Source: Plumapathes pennacea (lineage: Eukaryota > Cnidaria > Anthozoa > Antipatharia > Myriopathidae). Taken from it: DNA of 64,000 nucleotides. The translations under genes and the position numbers were made by a program. A model generated the notes under the pieces. It worked only from the letters and a program-made list of their open reading frames with translations. It ran no database searches and had not been told where the DNA came from. Position 1 is the first letter of the stretch. Each line of letters starts with the position of its first letter. Below are positions 44,960-60,100 of this stretch, in pieces. The stretch lies in assembly GCA_964036295.1 (NCBI GenBank), contig OZ038470.1:16498436-16562435 (forward strand). The letters run 5' to 3'.

Positions 44960-47900
44960 TCACGTGGCTTTAGCCCGCGTACACTGTATCTTTACGAACT
45001 TAGCAATAAAGAAGCCAATTGTATCGACGTCACACGATGCTTGCTTTTGCGCCTGTGCCTGCGTGGGGTCGAACCTCTGTACCAGACTCCCCTGTTCCTC
45101 GGTCAGCCCGCAATTCTCCAACCCAGGCCCCCCAAGGTAAGGAGTCTGTGGGACAAGAAGTCAGAGCACCCTGGTTACTAGTTTAGATTTTGGTCAAAGT
45201 ACCCCTTTAAGACATGCCGTGCACTAGAGTCGAAGACGGTGCCACACGGAAGCCGGAAAAAGTTGATAGTTTCCGCAAGGACTCGAAGGAGAAAATTAAT
45301 TACTAACATCAACATCAACGTCCGAGGCGTTTTGGTCGTTACTACAGCAAACTACATTGTATATTTTTTATGGTATAAATCGCCATTTGGTTATCCAGCC
45401 GGGGAGATTTTGCTCCAGCCATGGCCCGTACAACGAACAACCAGATCCTGAATTACGGAGGGAATCGCTCACCTGAGGAGCCAGCTTCAAGCAAGGGAAT
45501 GTGTCTAGGGCCCAGGCCACTTGTTCTTCGTTTTCCTGTGTAGTGATGGTGCAGGTGGAGTATACAAGCGTTCCATGTTCCTTTAACAGACCCACAGCCT
45601 GCGATACAACGATAAATCAAATCTATGTTCATCCATCTATCTTACTGTCGTTCTTCCTGTATTCCTTCATTTCTTCCTTCGTTCACTAGTTCGTTCGTTC
45701 CTTACTTTCCTTCCTGCTTCCTTCATTTCTTCCTTTGTTCACTCGTTCGTTCGTTCCTTACTTTCCTTCCTGCTTCCTTCATTTCTTCCTTTGTTCACTC
45801 GTTCGTTCGTTCCTTACTTTCCTTCCTGCTTCCTTCATTTCTTCCTTTGTTCACTCGTTCGTTCGTTCCTTACTTTCCTTCCTGCTTCCTCCATTTCTTC
45901 TTTCGTCCGCTCCATCCTTCCTTCCTAGCCCTTCTTTCCTTCCTCATTCCTCCCCTGTCTGTGTGCACTTCCTCTTTAACTTACTATCCCTACTACCACA
46001 TGAATTACCTATCCATCTTATAAGTCGACTCAAGACAGCAACAAATTTCAAACAAGGTTCCACACACACTCACCACTGCAAACAACTTTCTTTGCAATCT
46101 CGGATACGATTTCAGGCTTTTCAGTGACATGTTCACTACAAGCTGTGGCCGCTGACCCAGAGCACTGCAGGGAGCATCGAGAAGCACGCGATCAAATGTC
46201 TCAGAAGGATATGGAGGACCATCTGAAAAAAATAAAAAATTAAAATAAATAAAAAAAAAGGGGGGGGGGGGGGGGGGGAAGAGAGAGAGAGAAATTAGTT
46301 AACATATTTCCCGGTGTGAACAACAACGCTACCGATCACATCAGTGACTTTACCGACTTACCGACGTACACATACCGACTACGTTGCCGACCACGTTACC
46401 AACCACATACCGACCATTTACCGACCACGATACCCAACACGTTACCAACCACAATGACGACCACATACCGACCACGTTACCAACCACATACCGACCATAT
46501 ACCGACCACATACCGACCAGTCATACCGACCATATACCGACCACATACCGACCACATACCGACCATATACCGACCACATACCGACCACGTTACCAACCAC
46601 ATACCGACCACATACCGACCACATACCGTGCAACTCATTCACTGTTACCTATGTCTTTAGTCCTGTTCTAAGCAAGGTTAAACAATCCTTACGTGCCTCA
46701 AGCAAAATGCATGAGTAGTGAAGAATTGATATAAGTTCATTAACGTTAATGACGAACGGCAGAGTGGAGCGTTAGGCGTAAAACGTTTAATATGGAAAGG
46801 TACCCCAGTAGCGTGGAAAGTTAGTAAAAATAGAACGTTAGTGCGGAACGTTAATTTTGGAAGTATTTATTAGCTAGTAATAGCATGGATGGTGTGGGTA
46901 TAAAATATGATCACCGGTAGAGGTCACCAAAAAAAATTATGTTCTGTTATTAGTCCCCAAGGGCTAACAACGTGGGCTGATAACAGAACATAATTTTTGG
47001 TGACCTCAATCGGCCACCGTAATGAAAGGCTATTTGTTAAACTTGCATACCTGCTGTGGATGATGATGTACAAGGTTCAGTCACAAGTGCTTTTGTGCCG
47101 TCAAAGACGTAACCGCGGACACTTTTAATTCCAAGTCTTTCACAGTTGTTCCTTATCTTTAACAGCTTCAGTTCACTTTTATCAAGAGCTATTACGGCTC
47201 CCTTGTCGGACATCAGAGAAGCTATGTGAGTTGTTTTACCACCTGTATTAAAACAAAAACAAACAAACAAACAAACAAAAAAACAGTTACAAGGAGTGCT
47301 CTCTCTACAGCAGCTCCAATAGTCAACAAAAGTGTCTGAGTAGTGTCAGAAGAATTGATAGTCTGACAAACTTGAGCTCAACAAGAGATTGCCTAATTCT
47401 CCCAACCTGCCCTCAACAAAATATATGAGTAGTGTTAGGAGGTTTGCTATCTAAACTATGATTGAATGTACATCAACACACACCTGGTGCAGCACACATG
47501 TCTAGAACTAATTCCCCGGCTTGTGGGTTTAGCACATGACTAACCACAACTGACGGCAAATTCTGAAGAAATAGCAGTGATGGCAGGACACCATTGATGC
47601 ATGGAAAATCATACAGACACTGTGTCATCTGCACGGCAACTCCACTGCAGAAAACCAAAAAGAGGAAACATCCATTTAAACAAGTAAATATAATATAATA
47701 TTTTGTTATATTATATCTTATCATTATTACCTGACATTTTGATCTGTGCTGAAAATGTCATTCCTTCCCAGTACAGCTTTCCCATTACCAAGAAATAGTT
47801 TTCTTCCTTCAAAGAGTCTTGTAAGTCCACGGCGACACTGACCATTAAGATCAGCAAAAACAGAGACATCATCTTCTTTCTGAATGTCTAGTAAGAAAGA

Positions 47901-49451
47901 AAATCACCCAAGTAGCTCAGGACAGGCTTAACTTCCACTAGCTGACTTACGACATTCAGTAAATTGAAGCCCACTAAGTCAAGTACTAATAGATCCACTA
48001 GACTTTAGACTATGTTGTAGCACTCATAAGTGTATTTTTCCATTTGACTGACTATTAAAGTTCTATGACTTCCAAGTCTTGTTGTTTTGTAAAGCCTGCT
48101 TGTTGAAACTCTAAACTGAGTTACATTATTCTGTATTTCTGAGTCTTGCTGTATTTTCAACTCATGCATTTACTGTCACACAGTTAAACTACCTACTTTA
48201 GTTGCCTAATTGATGTAAGTCTCAGTCTTGAAGACACTAAACAATGGACTCACTCTGGTGTGCACCCATGACTCCTGGGGCAAAAATGTCTGCTCCCCTC
48301 AACACCGCTGCTCCACAATGGATATCAACTATTATTTCCTTCTTTACAACTGGTATATCAGGGTTTGGAGCAGCACTTGGGATCACCAGGATATCCTCAA
48401 GAACAGCATGCCTCTCCACTCTGGGGCAATTCCTACCCTTTAGAAGATATTGCTAAAAATAAAGGACAATATTGCTCATTAACATAAGAAAACATATAAA
48501 GATTAATATTACTTTAACTTATCACAACTCCCTGTGCAACAGTAAAAAAGCTGTCAGTGTTCAAGTATCACTCTTATATATCTCTGCTCCTCCCTGAGGT
48601 CCCTATAATCTTTTTTTTTTTTTTAATGAAAGGGTACAGGTTAACATTATTTTATAGAATAAATGCATAATACAAAATACCTCCTGCAAGATAAGCTGCA
48701 GCTTTTGCAGAGCATCTTCTGGTGTTGTCAACAGTGTATTTACCCTCACAACTGTAAACAGTGGGGGAATCCCCAGCACTTCCAGCAGCTTTAAGAACCA
48801 TTCTGAGTCTCTGCTTGCATTGCTGGCAGTCAAGTGTTGAACTTGCTGCAGGCAGAGAAGAAACAGATCACAAAAGCAGACATAAACAATTTAATAAGAA
48901 CTCTTAGGAACAATATTACCTGCTACTTCATCATCATATTAATAAATTCAAAACAATGTACTATCACCACAAATCAATCCATTCAAATTTACAGATTCAT
49001 ATTTACATTATTTTCATGTCACAGGTTTACTGAATTTACCCTTAGATAAAACCTGAGCACATCAGGCAGCTATTCTAGTACATATCAGCTCCTAAATTCT
49101 ATATGACAGAAGTAGACTGTGTCGTTCTGAAAAGTATATTAAATAATGCAGCTGTACTGAGTATTTTTGGGACTACTAGTACAAATAATCTCGTTTTCGA
49201 CACTTTGTAAATTCGGAAATCAGCTGGCTAGTTATATCAAATAGATTAAAGTGTTCGGTTACATTTGTGAACTGTAGCTTCAAAAACATATATGTATGCC
49301 GACTTCAGACGCAGACAAATGTAAACACTGTGTCTATGAACATATAACGTTAACCAGAAGGTTTAAAAAAGGGGCACACCTTCGGAGTTGTAAGGGATAC
49401 CTTCAAATATTCCTCAACTTCAGCGCAAAACGTGACTTTTGTTGATTTCAT
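44960..49451 (-). CDS. NSUN6: tRNA (cytosine-5) methyltransferase NSUN6
   Basis: Class I SAM-dependent RNA methyltransferase that makes m5C at position 72 of certain tRNAs and in some mRNAs. Nine exons in 5' to 3' order: 49401-49451, 48681-48845, 48254-48452, 47731-47887, 47484-47644, 47051-47242, 46074-46222, 45473-45598, 44960-45145; the sum is 1386 nt, 461 aa (human 469). A PUA-type domain lies in the first half (AAVLRGADIFAPGVMGA). The SAM site is LVLDMCAAPGGKTTH and VIALDKSELK. Catalytic loops are LLDAPCSALGQRP and VYSTCTITTQENEEQV, each with its Cys (DAPCS and the TC motif). The C-terminus TIGFFIAKFVK matches the human end. Exon 9 was placed by similarity and a good acceptor. Confidence 0.95.
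45665..45915. repeat. 56-bp minisatellite in NSUN6 intron 7
   Basis: A unit beginning CTTCATTTCTTCCTTTGTTC recurs at 45665, 45721, 45777 and 45833, then decays at about 45889. It is strongly pyrimidine-biased on the plus strand and contains TTCGTTCGTTC. Confidence 0.95.
46325..46628. repeat. ACATACCGACC minisatellite in NSUN6 intron 6
   Basis: An 11-bp unit, ACATACCGACC, with variants ATATACCGACC and ACGTTACCAACC, repeats for about 300 bp. A G-rich run at 46260-46278 precedes it. Confidence 0.93.
46921..47006. mobile_element. 86-bp foldback in NSUN6 intron 6
   Basis: AGGTCACCAAAAAAAATTAT and TTCTGTTAT at the left pair with ATAACAGAA and the complement at the right, a stem of about 30 bp around a short loop. 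Confidence 0.8.
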
Positions 49452-51212
<1,761 letters not shown>

Positions 51213-53235
51213 ATGGAGGTGAACAGTTCCGCAGAATCCGACGCTCCTTGGAAGCACACGAGTGGTTGGCAAGCGTTTCGCATCATGTTTTGGTCATGGC
51301 TAATGGTATGCAGTAGTGTTGGGAATATTTTGGTTCTTGTGTGCGTTTACCGAACCAAAAAGCTTCACACATCGACCTACTTGTTCTACGGATCTCTGGC
51401 CGTCGCCGATCTGTTAGTTGGTGAGTTTTGACCGAGTTTATGGCAAACAAAAATACGACAGAACATTTCTTTGTTATTAATTTTAGTACGCGATTTGCGG
51501 GATGTAGCGAATTTGAAACTTTTTTTCGTAATATTTTAAAAAAGTGACGCAAATAAAGAGTAGGCAGACTCGGTACATGAGCAGTCACAACATAAAAACA
51601 ACAACCCGACAAGAACTGAAATCAGAATAATTTCGTTTGAAATTAACAAAGGTCTCTTTAATTATCACTACAATTTTTTTTTTTAATTTCTGACCAATTT
51701 ACGCAATAATCAGTGGCATCGGATATAGTTTTCCGCTGTGAAAAGTGAAACATTAAAACAAAGAACGAAATTCTAATACACTCTAAACTAGGCTGATCAA
51801 GTAAAGCGGCCGAGCGAAAGGTAAAACAATAGAGCATGTTTTTTGTCAGACTGTATTTAGATACAAAGACGTCTGAACGTCATGAATGCCTGTTGGATAC
51901 CTCAGGCTAGCTCAACGTGGGGTCGACAGAAACTGTTCGTAAATTTTTGCGGTCGTGAAAAATGATTATGTCAAGGTTTCTTGATTAGCGAAGTCGTTCA
52001 ATATTTTTACGCAATATATTCTGCCTTTATTTGCACTAGATCAGGAAAACACACACAACTGCACCTTTAAATCTGTCAGTCAATGGTCCGCATGATGAGC
52101 CGAAATATTAAAGTCTATTCTTTGTAAGGAAATTCTTGACCGATTTGCTGCGTTCTTTCGGTAAATAATAGAACCAATACTTGATTATTGCTTCCGTTTA
52201 TATATTTGAGTTATGAGTCAGTCACAGGATATAGAATAAAATGCAGCATACTAACACGGTCGGACAGTTTCTGTCACGCAATATCATATTACATCCCTTG
52301 TGTCACGCAGTCTCATATCCCTTCGTGTCACGCATTCTCACATTGTCTTATTTCCTTCAGGTGCCTTCTGTGCCCCCCTTCTGCTCACAGTCCCGTTCTT
52401 TCAGGCCTGGGTGTTGGGTGACGCTCTGTGTCACGCATTCTCCGTCAGTATCTCCACGTCACTGAACGCATCTCTGGCGACGCTTTGTCTGATCAGCCTG
52501 GATCGTTTAAACGCCGTTGTGAAACCGTTTGAGTACCGAGCACGCACGACGTTCACGCAACGCTGGAGAAAACGCCTGATCGTTTTCGTTTGGGTGCACT
52601 CGGTATTCTGGGCAGCGGTGCCCCTAGTGGGGTGGGGGGAAATCATCGTGGACAACGAAACACAAACATGTAAACCGAACTGGTCCCCTGAGAAATTCAA
52701 AGACAAGATGTATGCATTTGGCCTGGCGGCGTCTGCGTTTGCCATCCCAACAGTTGTCATGGTGATTGTTTACTGCATGATTTACTGGAAATCAAAAGGA
52801 AGTGGAAAGTGGTTAAGAGAGCGGTCGCAAAGCACTGTAGTCATGGACATGGTTCGACAGAAACAGCAACGTGGGATTCTGAAAACTGTTCTGGCCATTA
52901 TCGGAGCATTCACGCTGTGTTGGATAACATACACGGTCGGTACGACGTTCAAACTCTTCACGCAAACGTCCCCGCCCTCTTGGCTGGTGCACCTCGGGCT
53001 TATGTTAGCTTCCATGAACAGTTCTGTAAACCCGGTCATCTATGCTGCGTTAGACAAAGATCTCAAGAAACAGTTTCGCGGCTTGTTGAATTGCTGTGGA
53101 AACAAAGGGTCCGATCTGGAGGACGGGCCGCCAAGTCGAAAGACCAGCACGGCATCTCTGACTTTACAAGTGAACTTGAGAGTTAACAATCAGATGAAGA
53201 AACCAGCTCCCAAAGTACGCATTACTTATGTTTGA
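51213..53235 (+). CDS. Class A (rhodopsin-type) G-protein-coupled receptor
   Basis: 360 aa from two exons, 51213-51420 and 52361-53235, joined in frame (ADLLVG/AFCAP). TM1 has SSVGNILVLVCVY, TM2 SLAVADLLVG, the TM3 end SLDRLNAVVKPFEY, TM4 FVWVHSVFWAAVPLVGWG, TM6 FTLCWITYTVG and TM7 MNSSVNPVIYAALDKDLKKQF with the NPxxY motif and helix 8. DRL replaces the usual DRY, and the TM6 CWxP Pro is Thr. The intron splits TM2 from the first extracellular loop. The N-terminus has a glycosylation site (NSS). It resembles the amine/opsin-like families, but the ligand cannot be predicted; cnidarian genomes carry many such orphan receptors. Confidence 0.92.
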
Positions 53236-54173
53236 GTTACCCTGCTCAGCTTTATATATGGAAGTTGCAGAATTGCCTTACTTTTAAGTCAAGCTTGCAC
53301 GAAGGTACAAGAAAAGATCCAATTTATATTTAAATGTGACGATGCAAGAACCATGACTTATTATCTATACTATATTATTTATATAGAATTATTATCCGTA
53401 CTTCTAGAAATTCAGTTTAATTTCCGCAAGAATACTGCCGTTTTAAATGTGGTATGGTTAGCTTGTTTTTAAGACTCCAGTGAAGTTGTTAGGCGTACTT
53501 CTGTCTGTGTAAAGAAGCTGGGGAGAGGGAGACAGACGGACAAAAACAAAACACAGAAAAAGAGACCGAAAGGGAGATCTGTGTTTGTGAATCTGAGTAT
53601 GTCGCGAGTCAGGGCATGCGAGGCAGAAAATTATTCAACAAACTTTATTACATCGAGAAAAACGGCCAGCTTTGTATATTTAAGAATTGATTTTCTGCAC
53701 GTACTTTATATGTTGATCGGGGATAAGAAAATGAAGGAGGACAAGAAACAACAAAACATATCGCAGTAATCAAGAAAGGTAATTATTTATTTCATTTGTT
53801 ATTGACATTCGTTGAAACAGCTACAGCTGTGATATTGATTATAGCAAGCTTATATGAATCACCAAGAAGGTAATATCGAGATATTTAAAGTATTTTCACC
53901 ATAATTTACAGGTGCGCCGTTCGACTTATATCTAGGGAAAATACCTGAATAAATTAATTTTAAAAGAAAGAGTCACGTTAACAAATGGGCAAGGTGTGGA
54001 CGATTTACTCTTCCCTCCCCTCCCTTCGCCTTTCTTTTCTCCCAAAAATATTAGATCTGTCTGTTTGGGTGTGCACAGTGACAGAGAACTCGCCACAGAT
54101 CTGTTGGTACAGCAGCTATCGAGCAGCTGCCTGATGAGACGTTCTTAAATTCGTTCCTGACAGAAAGTAACTG
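53236..54173. other. Convergent intergenic region
   Basis: 3' flanks of the GPCR and the JmjC gene. No gene or strong repeat is seen. Confidence 0.5.
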
Positions 54174-57100
54174 TTAGAGCTCTTCATGTTCGTTACTGTT
54201 TTCGTTAAAGTGTTTCTCTTGCATAAAAGCCTGAAGTACCTGTGGGAGATCTTGCCAGTGTTTCTCGCGGAACGCTTTCAATTCCTCAGAAGATTTGTGT
54301 TCCCTTAGTAAGAACTCCTCCACTTCTGGCGACTGGCGGGGAAGGCTTTCCAGCAACTCGGTCAAGCGTTCGTCTCGGCGAATGGACAGGCCGCGAATGT
54401 TAACCTGCGGGGAGGGGTGGTGATTCAACACCATGGAGACAGAACAAGTAAACAAACAAACAAACAAACAAACTGATATGGAGATGGAGACAGACAAACA
54501 AAACAGACAGACAGACATGGTTTACAGAGACGACAGAGACGGAAACGAGCCGAGGACTAGAATGAACTACAAGGCAGAAAATGAAAAAACGGGGAGTAAA
54601 TGATGGAAAAATTAAAATTAAAATAAAAAAATCGACAAACCTAAAAGGTACGAGCGGTAGAAAAGGGGTCGAAAATCATGCTGGGAAATACAGAACACAG
54701 CGAACCAGGACCAAAAGAAAAAAAAAAAGAAAAGAAAAGAAAAGGACACGACGAATGACAAATATTCCCCGTACCTCCCCCGGGTGTGTTCCGCCAAACG
54801 CCTCTTCTACCACGTCAGGGGCAAGGGGCGTGATTTCGTCCACTGTAAGAATATCGTCGTGATTCGTATCCAGTAAAGCGAACCTCTGAAACAAAAAATG
54901 ACGTAAGCAGTGCCCTGGGAAAATGTTCAAGCTCGATAAGCTAACGTTTAACCAAATTCCTACTTGGCTCAATTCTGTGTCTAACAGACTGCAGCATTTT
55001 GATCAAAGACCAACTGAAACGTCTCTAAGTTGTGGAGTAAATCTCTCTACTTAGCCGCAATGTGAAAAAAGTAGCGGGTTGTCCACTTTGCCCGCCAAAC
55101 GGCGTGATCGTCAAGCAGCACGCTCTAAAATATCAGTCTCTCGGATTGCGAGTGTGAAAGCAGATCCCGTATCTCAAGCTTGGATGCGCGCGCAACTGTG
55201 AGAAACTCGTGTATTGATTACAGTGCTGTCTTACCTCGATCGTAATCAGCTTTTCTCCTGTGTGTTCACTCTGTTCAGGCAAAATGAACGAATGAACAAA
55301 ATGTTCTAAAAATGTGGGTAAATATCGGTGGCGCAATGCTTGCTCGTCCCAAGCTCTCATGATACTGTCTGGAACAGGCTAGCGCAATGCATAAACAAGG
55401 CAAAGAAAAACCGACAGAAAAGAAAAGGCTGTCTGTGTCCCTTTCTCCTAACATAACTCGCACATTTTGATCAGCCTTGATCTAGGAAGTGTATGATTAA
55501 GTCATTCCCAGGAAATTACAACTTCTTACCACGATCATTTCGTGAAATTCATGAAATGTTATAGATCCTCCGTGTTGCTTTATCACTTGTAGAGCCTGGA
55601 ACCTGGCAACATTGAACTGTAAGAACACTGCATACATAGTGAATTTAAGCACAAATTCACTTCTAAACATGTGCGTGAGACATGAACCGCACGCGACAAC
55701 GCGATAGAATTAGCTGCCAATTATAACCCGATTCACATTGAGCACGGCGCCGCAACGCGTCAACTCAGCTCACGCACATAACTGTTGTGGTGTCGCGCGC
55801 GTGTAATGTGATTCAACAAAGAGCGCACATAATTACTGTGGTGTCGCGCGCGTGCAGAGTGAATCAACGAAGAGCGGACATAATTACTTTGGTGTCGCGC
55901 GCGTGCAGTGTGACTCAACAAAGAGCGCACATAATTACTTTGGTGTCGCGCGCGTGCAGTGTGACTCAACAAAGGGCGCACATAATTAATAATGGTAATA
56001 GGACTGAGTGGAGTCCGATTCGGTCTGTAATCATACGAGTGATTACGAAATCGGACGACCGCGCTTCGCGGGAGTCTGATTTCATAATCACGAGTATGAT
56101 TACAGACCGACATCGGACGACACGAAGTCCTCTTACCAATTAATCATAAATATTACAATTTCTGAGAATGAAATAATCATATAGCTTCAGCGTCTTCTCC
56201 TGTACTATACATAAAAACAAAGCATCAAGAAGTACTTCATCGCCGATCTATTTTAACACGCGCGTACACACGGTTCGGCGTTTGTGAACACGCCGCTTGT
56301 TCGTAGTTATCTAGCTCTCAGCTATATCAACTTAAAATACTTGAGAGAAAGAAGAAGCTAATTTACCCAATGATTTGAGTTGAATGCGGATTTTTGAAGT
56401 AAAAGTAAAAAATGTGTAAGTTCTTTACACTCAGTAAAAATCAGTAAACCCATCACGAACTCACAAATTGAAAGACAGTTTATTTCGACTTTTCAGGTTT
56501 ACAATTTTTAACATAACAGGTACTTTGAAACTCAGAATACTAGTTTATTTTTTTCACAGAAGTTTACTCCAAAGCATTCAAAGGAAATACTCAAGACTGA
56601 AAAAATCTGTATCTTACCGGGTCGGCACAGCAATTACAAACTTACCGATTTCTTGACGGCTTAATTTTCTAGGAGCGTTTGTCCATCACAGTCCATCACA
56701 ACAAAGTTAAGTTTCTTCCATGATTTTGAAATGAATTAACGACGTTCATTGACATTGGCCGAGCCGTAAGTTTCAGAGTGTCTATAGCACAGCATGCTGG
56801 CGATGTCGTGAACTAAACAAACGCGCCCGACCGGCGAAAATTTCCTGTCTTCTTTCGTTACATAGTGACTGTTCACGTTCTTTGATTGACCACAAACTGT
56901 TCCTTGCATGTTAAGTTGTCCAAGAATTAACAAAATTCGCCTTTCGAGAAGCCACAAACTCACACCGGCAATCGAGTTTTCCACTGAAAATCAGTGTAAC
57001 GCTGATTGGTGCATTTAAATTTCACTCTTGCTTATGATTGGTCAAGCCAACTGTCCGATTACAGAACAAAGAAGTATCCGATTACAGAACAATAGGTGTC

Positions 57101-60100
57101 CAATTAATGATTAATCGGGGGGTTTATGAATCAATCACATTCGAGGAAATTGTAATATTTATGATTACTGTGGTGTCGCGCGCGTGCAGTGTGACTCAAC
57201 AAAGAGCGCACATAATTACTTTGGTGTCGCGCGCGTGCAGTGTGACTCAACAAAGAGCGCATATAATTACTGTGGTGTCGCGCGCGTGCAGTGTGACTCA
57301 ACAAAGAGCGTACATAATTACTGTGGTGTCGCGCGCGTGCAGTGTGACTCAACAAAGAGCGCACATAATTACTTTGGTGTCACGCGCGTGCAGTGTGACT
57401 CAACAAAGAGCGCACATAATTACTTTGGTGTCGCGCGCGTGCAGTGTGACTCAACAAAGAGCGCACATAATTACTTTGGTGTCACGCGCGTGCAGTGTGA
57501 CTCAACAAAGAGCGCACATAATTACTTTGGTGTCACGCGCGTGCAGTGTGACTCAACAAAGAGCGCATATAATTGTTTGGATGTCGCGCGCGTGCAATGT
57601 GAACCATCAAAATGCATGCAGTTGTCGCGGTATCGCGCGTATGCAAATAATTTTAGAATTCTAGTAGAAATATTAAGCAATCACAACGTGAGGATCTTTA
57701 TGTTCGAGCGGCCACTGCCATCATTCCTTACCTCAGTTGCTCTCCGATGGTGAACTTGAAGTTATCCAGAGAAACTCCGTCTGGGTTGGATGGATCTACC
57801 TTTCCTACAAAATATATAACACCAGTGATGTTAAGGCACTAGAAACGTCTCTGCTCCCTAAAAGATCTTGAGAGTAACCACGCGCCACCGACACAAAGCG
57901 TTCACTGATGGCACACAGACCACTTGTGGGAAAACAAAAGGAGGAGTCAAAATGAAAATTCCCAACCAGCACCCTACCCTTTTTAATGTGGGCGTCCCCC
58001 TCCCATCGGGCTGCAGTGATCAAGTAGGGTCTATTTTCTCATTCCCCATCTTTTGTATAAATGATCTACTGTACCTTGGCAATCTGTTGTATTGAAAGAA
58101 TGCAGTGGTGCCCACCAGATGTTCACTGCAATGTTTCTGGAATGAGAGCGGACCTGATGCGCCCACCTGGAAAAATAAGTCGAAGCAACAAGTAAATTAT
58201 AAACCTCCAAATAAAGAAAGTACATAAGAATCAATAGATTACAGTTTAGATATGTGTGTAATTTGGAAACCTTTGAAGGAGGTGATGAAAAAGAGACAAG
58301 AGAAAGAAATAGACCAATTAGCAAGGGAGAGAAAAACAGACTGACTGAAAAAGATGGAGACAGCACAAAAGATGAAGAAAGGTAGGATATGATAATAGGA
58401 CATACTACAAGTTGAAGTAGTCACCCACCCATATGGAATATACATGCAGTCCCCTGCGTTCATGTGTGCTGACCACCAGGGGATGTCCTGCAGGCTCGGG
58501 TACTTGTTCATGTCTACTTTGTCCACATCGACGCTGCAGTAATCGCCTTCACCATGGTCTAAGTCAATCTGTTTACTGTGCTCCTAACAACATTAACAAG
58601 TCATTGAATATTGTTATCAATGATCAGAATGTGATGTTTTAAAATTATCATCAGAAAAGCCCAAGTATATTATGTATAAATTCAAAGATTGAGATAGAAC
58701 ATGTGCTTACCAGGTCAACAAAGAACCAATCCTTTTGTCCACTCATCAAACAATTGATGTTCTCCACAGTATCAACATGGAGAAAGGACTTTGTGCCTCC
58801 ACTGCTGAACCACAACACAGCATCCTGCAAGGTTCATAAAAACAATTTCAGACAATAAAATCTAAAGACCTCAATCTTGGCCCCTTTCCATTTTCCCTCC
58901 CAAACATTCCCAGGAATAAATCTTTTTAGATCCTGTTTAATACAAAAAGCTGGATAACATATTTGAAAATAAAACCTTTAATTAACAAGTGCCAGGCCAC
59001 AACAATAGACAAACTCAGGGCTTATGTCAGCTGGTACAGGTGTTTAAACACCTGACTAATTGAGGTGACAAAAGAATTTAGGAAGGGAATGATACAGTTT
59101 GGCTTTAAAGCTCACCAAAATATATATTGTCACAACACCACTCCCACAATTTATTCCTTGTTGAATGATTGGGAGATTCTGACTCCAAATTCTCCCAACA
59201 TAACCTAACTGTTTTCCCTCAGTTATGTTAGGAGAAGTTACCTGCAGTCCACCAGTGAAACCTCCACATAGCAAACAGCTCAGAAGAGAGAAATCTCTCC
59301 AAAGAGGTCTGGGCAGAGTGTCCACAAGGTAGCGATCAGAAGTATTGTAGACATCCAAGAATTCTTTTAACGGGATGTTGTCTGCAGAGCGGGCGCGGTT
59401 TTCTTTCTTTCCATAGTCCACTCTAACGATGGTGTCACCATAGTTCTGCCTGCAAATATTCAATGTTTGTTAACAAATTTTACAGTTGTTTAAATATTGA
59501 CTTAGTTTAACATTGATAAGTAAATTGCTTTTGTTAGGCTCATTAGTGTTGTTTGTTCTTTTAACACTTATCTTTTGGTTTTTGAGTTATCTTTATAATA
59601 CTGCTCTTCGATCTGTTGATGTTTTTTTTTATTATTATTATTCATTATTTATTTATTTTTTGGTTTTTGGTTCTTACCGAAGAAGGTAGAAAACGTTAAC
59701 GGGAAGGCAAAAAAAAAAAAAAAAAAAAAAAACTTCAACAACACCACGAAATTATCTCATCGATAAATTCTCTAACAGTAAAATATTCTCAAGATTTATT
59801 TTTAATACCACGTACACAACACACGTGTCTACAAAACTCCCCAGCCACCCCTCCCCTGGCTATTCAACCTAAAACGTTCATAATCACGAAAACACAGAAC
59901 TTCAACAACTCACTTAAGGTATTCGTCCGACCACTGATAAAATCCCCTGGATTTTTTTCCAGCGCCTTTAAAGATCACCGGTTTTGAAGGCAACACAAAT
60001 TCTTCATAAAATTGGAGCGGTGAAGGCACAACTTCCAGGGACTTGACAAAACCTTCCGCTGGTCTGTGAGAGCCCAGTGGCTTTAGGTGCCCTTTGGGGA

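Noticed and set aside
45625..46127. Phe/Ser/Pro-rich frames
   Set aside because: Translations of the 56-bp pyrimidine minisatellite in an NSUN6 intron.
57038..57753. Repetitive protein frames with VSRACSVTQQRAH and related 17-residue units
   Set aside because: 51-bp units are a multiple of three, so open frames arise automatically; the array lies in an intron of the JmjC gene.
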